Positions 46,877 through 57,136 of a DNA stretch of 64,000 nucleotides are shown here, one piece after another (the first letter of the stretch is position 1; every line of letters starts with the position of its first letter). The position numbers and the translations under genes are program-made. This stretch comes from Variovorax sp. OV700. GTDB lineage: Bacteria > Pseudomonadota > Gammaproteobacteria > Burkholderiales > Burkholderiaceae_C. The stretch lies in assembly GCF_900099805.1 (NCBI RefSeq), contig NZ_FNDR01000009.1, positions 1 to 64,000 of the forward strand. The letters are read 5' to 3'. The notes below the pieces were generated by a model. The model ran no database searches. It was not told the origin of the DNA and saw nothing but the letters and a program-made list of their open reading frames with translations.

Positions 46877-47134
46877 GTTCAGGGCGCGCTCCCGCCGACG
46901 TGGTACCTTGCTCCGCGAATGTTCCCCGGCCTGCGGCCTCCTCCTTTATTTCGCTGCGCAAGGCACCCCATCGACGGGAGCGTTGGTCAGAGCACTGGTT
47001 GATCAGCCAGCACAACGACAGCTCTTGGCGGGCGCAGGGCGCCGGGCGCTCCCCGCAGCGAAATAAAGGAGGAGCCGAAGGCGGGGGACATTCGCGGAGG
47101 GGAGTACCCGGTGTCCTGTGCCCGCGCCCTGAAC
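46877..47134. repeat. Long imperfect inverted repeat
   Basis: Left arm 46877-46958, right arm 47054-47134, spacer about 95 bases with smaller inverted repeats inside. Matching blocks include GTTCAGGGCGCG/CGCGCCCTGAAC at the outer ends, CTCCGCGAATG/CATTCGCGGAG, and CCTCCTTTATTTCGCTGCG/CGCAGCGAAATAAAGGAGG innermost. A short tandem GCGCCCTGAACAAGA repeat follows the right arm. No transposase ORF is present. It may be two inverted copies of a genus-wide intergenic repeat or a MITE-like element. This explains most of the 511-base gap (46791-47301). Confidence 0.75.
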
Positions 47135-47301
47135 AAGAGCGCCCTGAACAAGAGCAACCCAACGCACAACGCACCATCCATCACTGAAGTGGCCTTGGCG
47201 CGGGCCTGTGCAGTTTTCACGCAGACTTCACACACAGCGCCGTCTCTTCACAGATCGCCGGCAGACTGCCAGGCGCCAACAAAAACATCGGGGGAGCTTC
47301 C

Positions 47302-50300
47302 ATGCTTCAGGTTGCGAATCGAAAACTCGCGTCGCTCAGCGACGTGCTCTTCACCGGGCTGGGCCGTGCGCTCGGCTTTTTGCGTCCGCTCGCGCGCGGG
47401 CTCATCGGTTCCTGGCGACCCCCGGGCTGGCTGCGCATCGTGGGTGCGTTTCTTCTCTTCGGACTGCAGTGGCTGCAGCAACGGCTGGCCTGGCTGGTGG
47501 TGCTTGCATTGCTCGTGCTGGCCGGCTGGATGGCGAGCCCGCACATTCTTAAGTGGTGGCACGGCCTCACGCCCGACCGCGTCGAACCCGTGGTCGCCAC
47601 CGCGCAGATCGTGCCGCCACCGCGCACGCAGATCGAGAACGACAAGGGACCGAACCCGCTCGTCATCAACTTCTCGGCCTCGGTCGCGCCGATTGCGCGC
47701 ATCGGCCAGGAGGCCACCGGCATCACCATCGAGCCTGCCATTGCCGGGCGCTGGACGTGGAGCAGCCAGAAGAAGCTGGAGTTCCTGCCCGCGCAGGACT
47801 GGCCGGTGGGCCAGCCGTACAAGGTGCAGCTTGCGAACAGCGCGCTGGCGCCGCACATCGAGATGGCACTGCGCAAGTACGAGTTCACCTCGCCCGAGTT
47901 CAGTGCGCGCATCGCGGGTGCCGAGTTCTATCAGGACCCGGTGCAGGCGAACGTGCGCCGCGCCCTCTTCCGCGTGAGTTTCTCGCATCCCGTGAATACG
48001 GCCGAGTTCGAGAAGCGCCTGGTGCTCACCTATGACCAAGCCTGCGGCACCTCGTTCTTCGGCGTGGGCAAGTGCACGAGCGAGAAATTCACGGTCAGCT
48101 ACGACAAGCTTCGCCTCGCCGCCACCCTGCAGTCCGAGCCGCTGCCCATCCCCGAGAAGACGCGTCCCGTGGTGCTCAGCCTCGCGGCCGGCGCGGTCGC
48201 ACAAAAGGGCGGCCCCGGCCAGCGCAACGACGCTTCGCGCGCCGTCGACATCCCCGGACTCTTCAGCCTCGACATTGCCAGCGTTGAGCCCACCATCGTC
48301 ACCGGCGAGAGCGGCGAGCCCGAGCATGTGATGCACATCACTGCCTCGATGCCGGTGCACGAGCGCGAGATGGCGCGCGTGGTGCAGGCCTGGCTGCTGC
48401 CCACCACGGAAGAAGCCAAGGGCGACCCGGACGAGAAGTTCGATTGGTCCGCCGAGCCCTCGAAGATCACCGACGCCGTGCTGCGCCGCGCGAAGAAGCT
48501 CGCGCTGCAGCCCATCGCGAGCGAGCGTGAAGTGACCGAGATGGTCAGCTTCCGCATGCCACAGGCCGAAGGCGGCCGCTACCTGCTGGTGCGCGTCGCC
48601 AAGGGCCTCAAGACGCCGGGCGGCTACCAGCTCGGCGCCGCGCGGCAAGAGGTGCAACTGCTCAAGACCTTCGCGCCCGAGCTCACCATCATGAGTCAGG
48701 GCTCGCTGCTCGCGTTGTCGGGCGAGCGCAAGCTGCCGATCCTGGTGCGCGACCTGCCGGGCATCCGTCTGGAAATCGGCCGCCTGCTGCCGCAGCAGCT
48801 GCAGCACCTGGTCACCCAGACCAACGGCGACTTCGCGCATCCGCAGTTCTACGGCGGCCTGCAGTCGGACAACCTCGTCGACCGCTTCCAGAAGGAGATT
48901 CCGCTCAGCATTCCCGCCGGCAAGGCGCACTACGAAACCGTCGACTTCGCCGAGTACCTGCGCAGCGACGTGGCGGATCGCCGCGGCGTGTTCCTGCTCA
49001 AGGTGCAGGGCTACGACCCCAAGGCCAAGAAGAAGGCCGAAGGCGATGCGGCGCAGGCCCAGCCGGAAGATGAACAACAGGAGCAATCGTCCGAAGGCGA
49101 AGGCGACCCCGAAAGCGGCAACCCCGAAGACAAGATTGACCAGCGCCTGGTGCTCGTCACCGACCTGGGCATCGTCGTCAAGAAGTCGCTCGACGGCACG
49201 CGCGACGTGTTCGTGCAGAGCATTGCCAATGGCCAGCCCGTGGCCGGTGCGCTGGTCGAGGTGTGGGGGCGCAACGGCATGATCATCGCGTCGCAGGCGA
49301 CCGGCGCCACTGGCACCGCCAAGCTGCCAAACCTGGCCGGCTACCAGCGCGAGAAGGCACCCGTGGTGCTGGTGGTGCGCAAGGACGGCGACCTGAGCTT
49401 CCTGCCCTTCAACCGCAGCGACCGCACGCTCGACATCTCGCGCTTCGACGTGGGCGGCCTGCGCGCGGCCGGCGTGCCCAACCAGATGACGGCCTATGTG
49501 TTCAGCGACCGCGGCATCTACCGCCCGGGCGACACCATGCACATCGCGATGATGGTCAAGGCCGGCAACTGGGGCACGTCGCTGCGTGACCTGCCGCTCG
49601 AAGCCGAGATCATCGATGCACGCGGCCTCAGCGTGCGCCGCGAAAAGCTCAAGCTCGGTCCCGGCGGCGCGGCGGAAATCGCCCATGCCACGCAGGACAC
49701 ATCGCCCACCGGCAACTACACCGTCAACCTCTACCTGCCGCGCGAATCCTCGCCCGGCAACCCCGAGGTGGAGGGCCTGCTCATCGGCAGCACCACGGTG
49801 AAGGTGCAGGAGTTTCTGCCTGACCGCACCAAGGTCGTCGCCAAGCTCAGCAGCGAGCTCGCCGAGGGCTGGGTCAAGCCCAAGGACCTGAAGGCGCTGA
49901 TCGATGTGCAGAACCTTTTCGGCACGCCCGCGCCCGACCGCAAGGTGGAGGGCACGCTCACGCTGAGTCCGGCCTTCCCGGTGTTCCGCGCGTTTGCCGA
50001 CTACGCCTTCTTCGATCCGCAGCGCGCCACCGAGAAGCAGGTCGACGACCTGGGCAGCGTGCAGACCAGCACCGACGGCAAGGCCGAGTTCGACTTGCGC
50101 CTCTCGCGCTTCGATGCCGCCACCTACCAGGTGCACGTGCTCGCCAAGGCCTTCGAGCCCGAGGGTGGGCGCAGCGTTTCGGCCGAGGCCCAGACGCTGG
50201 TGAGCGACATGCCCTACCTCCTGGGTGTAAAGGTCGACGGTGACACCAGCTACGTGAGCAAGGGCGCCGCGCGCAATGCCACCCTGATCGCGATCGACCC

Positions 50301-53300
50301 GCAGGCGAAGAAGACCGCCGTGGCCGACCTGAAGATGGAGCGTGTCGAGCGCAAGGTGCTGTCGGTGCTCGTCAAGCAGGACAGCGGGCTCTACCGCTAC
50401 GAGTCGCGCAGGAAGGAAATCGTGCTCGACGAGAAGCCGCTGGCGATCGTTGCGGCCGGCAACACCATTGCGCTCAATACGTCCACGCCCGGCAATTTCG
50501 CCTACGTGGTGCGCAATGCCGGCGGGCTCGAACTCAACCGTGTTGAGTACAGCGTGGCGGGCAATGCGAACGTCTCGCGCTCGCTCGACCGCAACGCCGA
50601 ACTGCAACTCACGCTCGACCGCAAGGACTACGAGCCGGGCCAGGAGATCGAGATCAGCATCCGCGCGCCGTACGTGGGCGCCGGCCTCATCACCATCGAG
50701 CGCGACAAGGTCTACGCCCACGCGTGGTTCAAGACCGACAAGACCGCTTCGGTGCAGAAGATCACGCTGCCCAAGGAGTTCGAAGGCACCGGCTACATCA
50801 ACGTGCACTTCGTGCGCGATCCGGCCTCCGACGAGGTCTACATGAGCCCGTTGTCGTATGGCGTCGTGCCCTTTGCCACCAGCCTGGCCAAGCGCACCGC
50901 CAACCTGCAGCTCGCCAGCAGCGAACTCGTCAAGCCCGGCCAGACCGTGAAGATGAAACTCACCAGCGACAAGCCCACGCGTGCCGTGCTGTTCGCGGTG
51001 GACGAAGGCATCCTGCAGGTGGCGCGCTACAAGACGCCCGATCCGCTCAAGCACTTCTTCCAGAAGCGCGCGCTCGAGGTCGGCACGCTGCAGACGCTCG
51101 ACCTGATCCTGCCCGAGTTCAAGAAGCTCATGCAGGGCGCCGCACCCGGCGGCGATGGCGAAGGCGAGCTCGGCAAACACCTGAACCCGTTCAAGCGCAA
51201 GCGCGACAAGCCGGTGGCGTATTGGTCGGGGCTGGTCGACGTGAACGGCAGCCGCGAGTTCAGCTACACCGTGCCTGAAAGCTTCAACGGCAGCCTGCGC
51301 GTCATGGCCGTGGCGGTGAACGACGAGACCACCGCCGCCAAGAGCACCCGCACCGTGGTGCGCGGCGACATGGTGATCCTGCCCAACGCACCGCTCGCCA
51401 TGGCGCCCGGTGACACGGTCGAAGTGGGCGTGGGACTCGCCAACAACATCGTCGGTTCGGGCAAGGAAGCGCCCATCGCGCTCACGCTTACCGCATCGGG
51501 CGGGCTCGAGGTGGTGGGCGACGCCACGCAGACGCTCAAGGTCAACGAGCGCGGCGAATCCAGCACCAAGTTCAACGTGCGCGCCAAGCCGGGCGAGCAG
51601 GCGGTGCTGGGGTCTTCCGCGCTGGTGTTCACCTCTACGCACAAGACCTTCAGCGCGCGTCTCTCGACAGAGGTGAGCGTGCGGCCCGCATCGCCCTTCG
51701 TCACCCTGGTACAGGCCGGCAGCTTCCAGCGCGCGGGCGAGCTGTCGAGCAGGGCCGACCTGTATCCCAACTTCCGCAAGAGCGACGTGGCGGTGTCTGC
51801 CGCACCGTGGGCCTTTGCCACCGGCCTCATGCAGTACCTGGAAGCCTATCCGCACGGCTGCACCGAGCAGATCACCAGCCAGACCTTCCCGGCCGTGCTG
51901 CTGTCGGGCCGCCCCGAGCTGGTAAAGGAAATGGCGCGCGGCCGCACCGCCGAGCAGGGCCCGATGCCCGAGGCACGCAAGACCTTCGAGCGCTACCTCG
52001 TGCAGCTGCGCGCGCGGCAGACGGCCGATGGCGGCTTCTCGCTGTGGCCCGGCGCCGGCACCGATGCCTTCGCCACACTGTACGCGGTGCACCTGCTGGT
52101 CGAAGCCAAGGACCACAAGCTGCCCGTGCCGCAAGATCTGCTGCAGAAGGCCAACACCTACCTGCAGGGCTGGCTCGGCAGCGGCGATGCCTCGCTCGAC
52201 GGCTGGCGCCAGCGCACGCAGGCGGCCTACCTGCTGACGCGACAGGGCATCATCGCGCCGGCCGCACTGGCCAACCTGCGCGAAGCCTGGCGCACCCAGC
52301 AGACACGGCAGGCTCAAGGCTGGAGCGACGACCTCGGTGCCGTATACCTCGCCGCGAGCTACCAGCTCGTGAAGCAGGAGCAAGTCGCCAACGAACTGCT
52401 CAACCCCGTGTGGTCCGACCTGCTCGCGCGCACCGAGAAGAACACGCGCCGCAATGTCTGGGGCGCCTACTACGATCCGCTGGTGCACGACAGCATGACG
52501 CTGCACCTGGTGGCGCGGCACTTCCCGAGCCGCCTCAAGACGCTCAAGCCCGCGGTGTGGGAGCGCATGGGCGCGATGGTGCGCGACGGCTGGTACAACA
52601 GCCTGTCCTCGGCCTCGATGCTGCTTGCTGTCGACGCGTACTTTGAGGCGGTGGCGCAGAACGCCGAGGGCAAGCTCACGGCGCAGACCGTCAACGCGCA
52701 AGGCCAGGCCGCGGCGCTCGCGCTGGGCGCGGTGAACCCGATCACCCGCGCGGCGGTGCCCATGGGTACCGCGAAGCTCAAACTGTCGAACGACAGCGAC
52801 TTCAACCTCTACTACAGCTGGGCCGAACAGGGTTTTGAACGCAACGTGCCGGCCACGCCGGTGAACCAGGGCCTCGAGATCTTCCATGAAGTGCTCGATG
52901 CCAAGGGCAACCCGGTCACCAAGGCCAAGCTCGGCGAAGAGGTCACGGTGCGGGTGCGCGTGCGCAGCCTGGAGCGCGCGCAGCTGAACGACGTGGCGCT
53001 GGTCGACGTGCTGCCTGGCGGGCTGGAGCCGGTGCTCCAGGCCGTGGGCGACGACGAGGAAGCCAACGCCGACGCGCCGATCTGGAAGAAGCGCCTCGGG
53101 GGCAACGGCTCGTGGAAGGTGCAGTACGCAGACATCCGCGAAGACCGCGTGGTGTTCTACGGTGCCGTCAACAAGGATCTGCTCGAAGTGACCTACAAGG
53201 CGCGCGCCACCAATGTGGGCGACTTCGTGGTACCGGCCGCGTATGGCGAAGCGATGTACGACCGGCGCGTGTACTCGCGCTCGGCGGGTGCGCGCTTCCA

Positions 53301-53316
53301 GGTCGTCGCGAACTGA
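47302..53316 (+). CDS. Bacterial alpha-2-macroglobulin
   Basis: Giant periplasmic protease-trap protein of 2004 aa, long for the family (about 1500-1650). The N-terminus has hydrophobic segments near 46-76 that anchor it in the inner membrane, not a lipobox. Macroglobulin-type beta domains fill most of the protein. The thioester motif Cys1520-Thr-Glu-Gln1523 is intact in YPHGCTEQ, so covalent protease capture is possible. A Glu/Gln-rich disordered insert occurs near 573-612. A bait region should lie before the thioester domain, but I cannot place it. GGGGAG precedes the ATG. pbpC follows by 20 bases, the known pairing in which both proteins guard and repair the envelope. Confidence 0.94.
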   Translation: MLQVANRKLASLSDVLFTGLGRALGFLRPLARGLIGSWRPPGWLRIVGAFLLFGLQWLQQRLAWLVVLALLVLAGWMASPHILKWWHGLTPDRVEPVVATAQIVPPPRTQIENDKGPNPLVINFSASVAPIARIGQEATGITIEPAIAGRWTWSSQKKLEFLPAQDWPVGQPYKVQLANSALAPHIEMALRKYEFTSPEFSARIAGAEFYQDPVQANVRRALFRVSFSHPVNTAEFEKRLVLTYDQACGTSFFGVGKCTSEKFTVSYDKLRLAATLQSEPLPIPEKTRPVVLSLAAGAVAQKGGPGQRNDASRAVDIPGLFSLDIASVEPTIVTGESGEPEHVMHITASMPVHEREMARVVQAWLLPTTEEAKGDPDEKFDWSAEPSKITDAVLRRAKKLALQPIASEREVTEMVSFRMPQAEGGRYLLVRVAKGLKTPGGYQLGAARQEVQLLKTFAPELTIMSQGSLLALSGERKLPILVRDLPGIRLEIGRLLPQQLQHLVTQTNGDFAHPQFYGGLQSDNLVDRFQKEIPLSIPAGKAHYETVDFAEYLRSDVADRRGVFLLKVQGYDPKAKKKAEGDAAQAQPEDEQQEQSSEGEGDPESGNPEDKIDQRLVLVTDLGIVVKKSLDGTRDVFVQSIANGQPVAGALVEVWGRNGMIIASQATGATGTAKLPNLAGYQREKAPVVLVVRKDGDLSFLPFNRSDRTLDISRFDVGGLRAAGVPNQMTAYVFSDRGIYRPGDTMHIAMMVKAGNWGTSLRDLPLEAEIIDARGLSVRREKLKLGPGGAAEIAHATQDTSPTGNYTVNLYLPRESSPGNPEVEGLLIGSTTVKVQEFLPDRTKVVAKLSSELAEGWVKPKDLKALIDVQNLFGTPAPDRKVEGTLTLSPAFPVFRAFADYAFFDPQRATEKQVDDLGSVQTSTDGKAEFDLRLSRFDAATYQVHVLAKAFEPEGGRSVSAEAQTLVSDMPYLLGVKVDGDTSYVSKGAARNATLIAIDPQAKKTAVADLKMERVERKVLSVLVKQDSGLYRYESRRKEIVLDEKPLAIVAAGNTIALNTSTPGNFAYVVRNAGGLELNRVEYSVAGNANVSRSLDRNAELQLTLDRKDYEPGQEIEISIRAPYVGAGLITIERDKVYAHAWFKTDKTASVQKITLPKEFEGTGYINVHFVRDPASDEVYMSPLSYGVVPFATSLAKRTANLQLASSELVKPGQTVKMKLTSDKPTRAVLFAVDEGILQVARYKTPDPLKHFFQKRALEVGTLQTLDLILPEFKKLMQGAAPGGDGEGELGKHLNPFKRKRDKPVAYWSGLVDVNGSREFSYTVPESFNGSLRVMAVAVNDETTAAKSTRTVVRGDMVILPNAPLAMAPGDTVEVGVGLANNIVGSGKEAPIALTLTASGGLEVVGDATQTLKVNERGESSTKFNVRAKPGEQAVLGSSALVFTSTHKTFSARLSTEVSVRPASPFVTLVQAGSFQRAGELSSRADLYPNFRKSDVAVSAAPWAFATGLMQYLEAYPHGCTEQITSQTFPAVLLSGRPELVKEMARGRTAEQGPMPEARKTFERYLVQLRARQTADGGFSLWPGAGTDAFATLYAVHLLVEAKDHKLPVPQDLLQKANTYLQGWLGSGDASLDGWRQRTQAAYLLTRQGIIAPAALANLREAWRTQQTRQAQGWSDDLGAVYLAASYQLVKQEQVANELLNPVWSDLLARTEKNTRRNVWGAYYDPLVHDSMTLHLVARHFPSRLKTLKPAVWERMGAMVRDGWYNSLSSASMLLAVDAYFEAVAQNAEGKLTAQTVNAQGQAAALALGAVNPITRAAVPMGTAKLKLSNDSDFNLYYSWAEQGFERNVPATPVNQGLEIFHEVLDAKGNPVTKAKLGEEVTVRVRVRSLERAQLNDVALVDVLPGGLEPVLQAVGDDEEANADAPIWKKRLGGNGSWKVQYADIREDRVVFYGAVNKDLLEVTYKARATNVGDFVVPAAYGEAMYDRRVYSRSAGARFQVVAN

Positions 53317-53336
53317 CGCTGGGCAGCGAGGCCGTC

Positions 53337-55661
53337 ATGCGCTTCAGTGCAAAGCTGGGAAGACTCCGCAAGCCCGCGCTGTGGGCGCTGGCGGCTGCCT
53401 CCCTGCTCGCGCTGCTGCGCTTCTCGCCGCACGCCCCGCTCAGCGAAACCGTCGGCAGCTCCCGCGCCGTGTACGCGCAAGGCGGCGAGCTCTTGCGCCT
53501 TACGCTCGCAAGCGACGAGCAATACCGCCTCTGGGTGCCGCTCGACCGCATCTCTCCAACGCTGGTCGACGCAGTGCTGCTCTACGAAGATCGGCGCTTC
53601 TACGCACACCCCGGCGTCAACCCCGCCGCGCTGGTGCGCAGCGCCTGGCGCATTGCCAGCGGCGAGCGCAGGCAGGGTGGCTCGACGCTCACGATGCAGC
53701 TTGCACGGCGCATCTACGGCATCGACAGCCGCACGGCCATGGGCAAGGTTGCGCAGATCGGCGCGGCGCTGTGGCTGGAGGCGCGCTTCAGCAAGCGCGA
53801 GATCCTGGAGGCGTACCTCAACACCGCTCCCTATGGCGGCAACATCGAAGGCGTGCAGGCCGCGAGCCTCATCTACTTTCGGAAGGACGCCGCCAAGCTC
53901 AGCCTGCCCGAAGCGCTGACGCTCGCGGTGATTCCGCAGAACCCCGTCAAGCGCATTGCCGAGCGCGGCCGCAATGCCGAGCTGCAGTCGGCGCGCGAAC
54001 GGCTCTGGGCGCTGTGGGCCGAGCGCGACTCGACCGCGAAGCAGCACGCGCCCGACGCGCAACTCGCGCTGTCGGCGCAGTCGCGCGGCAGCCTGCCCTT
54101 TCTCGCACCGCACGCCACCGACATGCTGCTCGCGCAGGAGCGTGGGGTGCAAGAGATACGGACCACCATCGACCTGCGCATGCAGGCCACGCTCGAACGC
54201 GTGATGAGCCAGTACCTGCGCACGCATGCCGACGTGGGCATGACCAACGCGAGCGCGCTGCTGCTCGACGCCTCGACCATGCAGGTGCGCGCCTTGATCG
54301 GCTCGGCCGATTGGCACAACGACGCCATCGCGGGCCAGGTCAATGGCACGCAGGCCAAGCGCTCGCCGGGCTCCACGCTCAAGCCCTTCATCTATGCGCT
54401 GGCGCTCGACCAGGGGCTGCTGCATCCGAAGACGATGCTGAAGGATGCGCCGACTTCCTTTGGGCCCTACACACCCGAGAATTTCGACCACCGCTTCGCC
54501 GGCCCGCTGCCCGCGCAGGAGGCGTTGATTCGCAGTCGCAACATCCCGGCGGTGGCCGTGGCCGCGAAGCTGTCGAAGCCCGGGCTCTACGACTTCATGC
54601 GGCTGGCGGGCGTTTCGAAGCTGCAGAGCGAATCGCACTACGGCCTGGCGTTGGTGCTGGGCGGCGGCGAGGTCACGCCCGAGGAGCTCGCGGGCCTCTA
54701 TGCCACGCTGGCCAACGGCGGCGTCTCGCAGCCGCTGCGCTACACGCAGCCCGCGCCCGACGAGCGGCCGGCCCAGCCGCTGCGCCTGCTGAGCGAAGAG
54801 GCTTCTTTCATCACGCTCGACATGCTGCGCCACACGCCGCGGCCCGACACCACCGTGCCTGCTCGCCCGGCTATCGCATGGAAGACGGGCACCTCCTGGG
54901 GCTTCCGCGATGCATGGACCGCGGGCGTGTTCGGCCGCCATGTGCTGGTGGTGTGGGTCGGCAATTTCGACGGCACCAGCAACCCCGCGCTCGTCGGCGT
55001 CGATGCGGCTGCGCCGCTGTTCCTGCGCATGGTCGATGCGTTGCGCGCCGAGCGGCTCGATCCCGGCGAGGTCGCAACGCGGCAGCCTGCGGACTTGCGC
55101 CAAGTCGAGGTCTGCACCGCGACGGGCGGCCTGCCCGATGCGCTGTGCCCGGTGCGCACCACCACGTGGTTCATCGCCGGCAAGTCGCCGATCCAGGTCA
55201 GCAACCTGCATCGCGCGGTGTGGGTCGACGAGACGACCGGCAAGGTGGTGTGCGGCCCGCAGCCCAATGCGCGGCAGCAGGTGGTCGAGCAATGGGGTAG
55301 CGACATGCGCCGGCTGTTCCGCCAGGCCGGGCTGCCGCGCGCGAGCCTGCCGGCCGATGGCTGCGAGAAAGGCAATGCGTCTTCGGAGACGGCGCCGCTC
55401 ATCACCTCGCCATTGCGCGGCGTGCGGCATACGCTGCGTGTGAAGAAGCCCGAGCCGCTGGTGCTGCGCGCCGAAGCGGCGGCCGGCACGCAGACGATCT
55501 ACTGGTTCGCGGACGACGCGCTGATCGGCCGTGCCGCGCCCGGCGAAGGCATCACCTGGATGCCCGACCTCGCGGACTCGGGTCGGCGCTACGTGCTGCG
55601 CGCGGTCGATGACCAGGGGCGCACCGAATCGCGCGAGGTCACCGTCGACATCGCACCCTGA
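53337..55661 (+). CDS. pbpC: Penicillin-binding protein 1C
   Basis: Bifunctional-type peptidoglycan synthase of 774 aa. After an N-terminal anchor (about 13-30) comes a GT51 transglycosylase domain with catalytic Glu84 in LYEDRRFYAHPGVNP and RQGGSTLTMQLAR. The transpeptidase domain has Ser346-x-x-Lys349 in SPGSTLKPF and KTGTS at 516-520. The C-terminal roughly 100 residues form the PBP1C-specific domain. All catalytic residues that I can see are present. It follows the alpha-2-macroglobulin gene by 20 bases and is surely co-transcribed. This A2M-PBP1C pairing is conserved in many proteobacteria. Confidence 0.95.
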   Translation: MRFSAKLGRLRKPALWALAAASLLALLRFSPHAPLSETVGSSRAVYAQGGELLRLTLASDEQYRLWVPLDRISPTLVDAVLLYEDRRFYAHPGVNPAALVRSAWRIASGERRQGGSTLTMQLARRIYGIDSRTAMGKVAQIGAALWLEARFSKREILEAYLNTAPYGGNIEGVQAASLIYFRKDAAKLSLPEALTLAVIPQNPVKRIAERGRNAELQSARERLWALWAERDSTAKQHAPDAQLALSAQSRGSLPFLAPHATDMLLAQERGVQEIRTTIDLRMQATLERVMSQYLRTHADVGMTNASALLLDASTMQVRALIGSADWHNDAIAGQVNGTQAKRSPGSTLKPFIYALALDQGLLHPKTMLKDAPTSFGPYTPENFDHRFAGPLPAQEALIRSRNIPAVAVAAKLSKPGLYDFMRLAGVSKLQSESHYGLALVLGGGEVTPEELAGLYATLANGGVSQPLRYTQPAPDERPAQPLRLLSEEASFITLDMLRHTPRPDTTVPARPAIAWKTGTSWGFRDAWTAGVFGRHVLVVWVGNFDGTSNPALVGVDAAAPLFLRMVDALRAERLDPGEVATRQPADLRQVEVCTATGGLPDALCPVRTTTWFIAGKSPIQVSNLHRAVWVDETTGKVVCGPQPNARQQVVEQWGSDMRRLFRQAGLPRASLPADGCEKGNASSETAPLITSPLRGVRHTLRVKKPEPLVLRAEAAAGTQTIYWFADDALIGRAAPGEGITWMPDLADSGRRYVLRAVDDQGRTESREVTVDIAP

Positions 55662-55737
55662 CCCGGCTGCATGTCATGGCCGCGTCACGCGCAATCGGCA
55701 TGGTCTCGCGTTTCGACTGAAACCGTTCTTCTTGCTC

Positions 55738-57090
55738 ATGACGCGCCTCGCTTCTCTCTCTTTCATCGCCCTTGCCGCCGCGCTCGCTTGCGGCAACGCC
55801 GCCGCACAGACCGCCTTCCCCGCGACGCTCGCCGGCCACGCCGTGTTGCCCGCGCAGAGCTTCGTGGCCGCGCCCAAGGACGCACCTGCCGACTTGCAGG
55901 CCAGCGGCAAGTTCACCTCGGGCAAACGCGTGGAGGCGCTGGGCACGGTCGAAGGCCTTTCGGCCGGCCGCGGCACGGGTGTTTCGGTGCCCTTCAAGGG
56001 GCAGCCGCTGCAAGGCCATTCGGGCATCAAGAAGATGGACGACGGCACGTTCTGGATCCTCACGGACAACGGAGCCGGCGCCAAGGCCAACTCGCCCGAC
56101 TTCATGCTCTACCTGAACCACTACAAGGTGGATTTCAAGAGCGGCAAGTTCAATCGCATCGACACCGTTTTCCTGCACGACCCCGACAAGAAGGTGCCCT
56201 TTCGCATCATCCACGAAGGCACGAAGCAGCGCTACCTGACGGGCTCCGACTTCGACCCAGAGAGCTTTCAGTTCGCCGGCGGTGCGTTGTGGATCGGCGA
56301 GGAGTTCGGCCCCTTCTTGATCAAGGCCGACTTGAAAGGCAAGGTGCTCGCGGTGTTCGACACGCTGGTCGAAGGCAAGGCAGTGCGCTCGCCCGACCAT
56401 CCCGCAGTCATCACGCCGGGCGTGCCGGGCGGTGCGGTCGATTTCCAGATCAAGCGCTCCAAGGGCTTCGAAGGAATGGCTGCGTCGAAGGACGGCAGCA
56501 AGCTCTACGCGCTGCTCGAAGGCCCGGTGTGGAACGCCGAGACAAAAGACTACGAGAAGGTTGAAGGCAAAGAAGCGCTGCGCGTGCTGGAATTCGACGT
56601 GGCCACTGAGAAGTGGACCGGCCGCCACTGGAAGTACGTGCTCGAAGCCAACGGCAACGCCATCGGCGACTTCAACATGATCGACGCCACCACCGGCTTG
56701 ATCATCGAGCGCGACAACGGCGAAGGCACGAGCGAGAAGGCCTGCCCCGAAGGTCAGAAGCGCACTGACTGCTTCCACGACATCGCGAAATTCAAGCGCG
56801 TCTACAAGGTCGAGCTGAACGACGCCAACGTGGGCGGTGCGGTACGCAAGATCGGCTACGTCGATCTGCTCAACATTGCCGACGCGGCCAAACTCGCGCG
56901 CAAGCCACTCAACGACGGCGTGCTCAAGTTCCCGTTCTTCACCATCGAGAACGTCGACGTGGTGGATGCCACGCACATCGTGGTGGGCAACGACAACAAC
57001 CTGCCGTTCTCCAGCAGCCGCGAGCCGAACAAGGCCGACGACAACGAGCTGGTGCTGCTCGAAGCGGGCGCGCTGCTGCAGGCAAAGTAA
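55738..57090 (+). CDS. Esterase-like phytase-family protein
   Basis: Exported protein of 450 aa with a Sec signal peptide (MTRLASLSFIALAAALACGNAAAQ). The mature part matches the "esterase-like activity of phytase" family, with GHSGIKKMDDGTFWILTDNGAGAK, GEEFGPFLI and FEGMAASKDGSKLYALLEGPVW, all beta-propeller-like segments. Near the C-terminus are NAIGDFNMIDATTGLIIERDNGEG and VVGNDNNLPFSSSRE. It may cleave phosphate esters in the periplasm, but activity is not certain from sequence. It has no close partner and converges on pepP. Confidence 0.88.
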   Translation: MTRLASLSFIALAAALACGNAAAQTAFPATLAGHAVLPAQSFVAAPKDAPADLQASGKFTSGKRVEALGTVEGLSAGRGTGVSVPFKGQPLQGHSGIKKMDDGTFWILTDNGAGAKANSPDFMLYLNHYKVDFKSGKFNRIDTVFLHDPDKKVPFRIIHEGTKQRYLTGSDFDPESFQFAGGALWIGEEFGPFLIKADLKGKVLAVFDTLVEGKAVRSPDHPAVITPGVPGGAVDFQIKRSKGFEGMAASKDGSKLYALLEGPVWNAETKDYEKVEGKEALRVLEFDVATEKWTGRHWKYVLEANGNAIGDFNMIDATTGLIIERDNGEGTSEKACPEGQKRTDCFHDIAKFKRVYKVELNDANVGGAVRKIGYVDLLNIADAAKLARKPLNDGVLKFPFFTIENVDVVDATHIVVGNDNNLPFSSSREPNKADDNELVLLEAGALLQAK

Positions 57091-57136
57091 AGGGGAAAGT
57101 TAAGGCGCTGCACCGCCGACCGCCGACCGCGGGCCG

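Noticed and set aside
46840..47187. Short ORFs in the inverted-repeat region
   Set aside because: They read through repeat arms on both strands, are rich in Arg/Pro/Ser, and have no ribosome binding site or family match.
47248..52887. Minus-strand open frame of about 1880 codons antisense to the alpha-2-macroglobulin
   Set aside because: Composition is typical of a mirror frame in GC-rich DNA, and the plus strand encodes a clear known protein.
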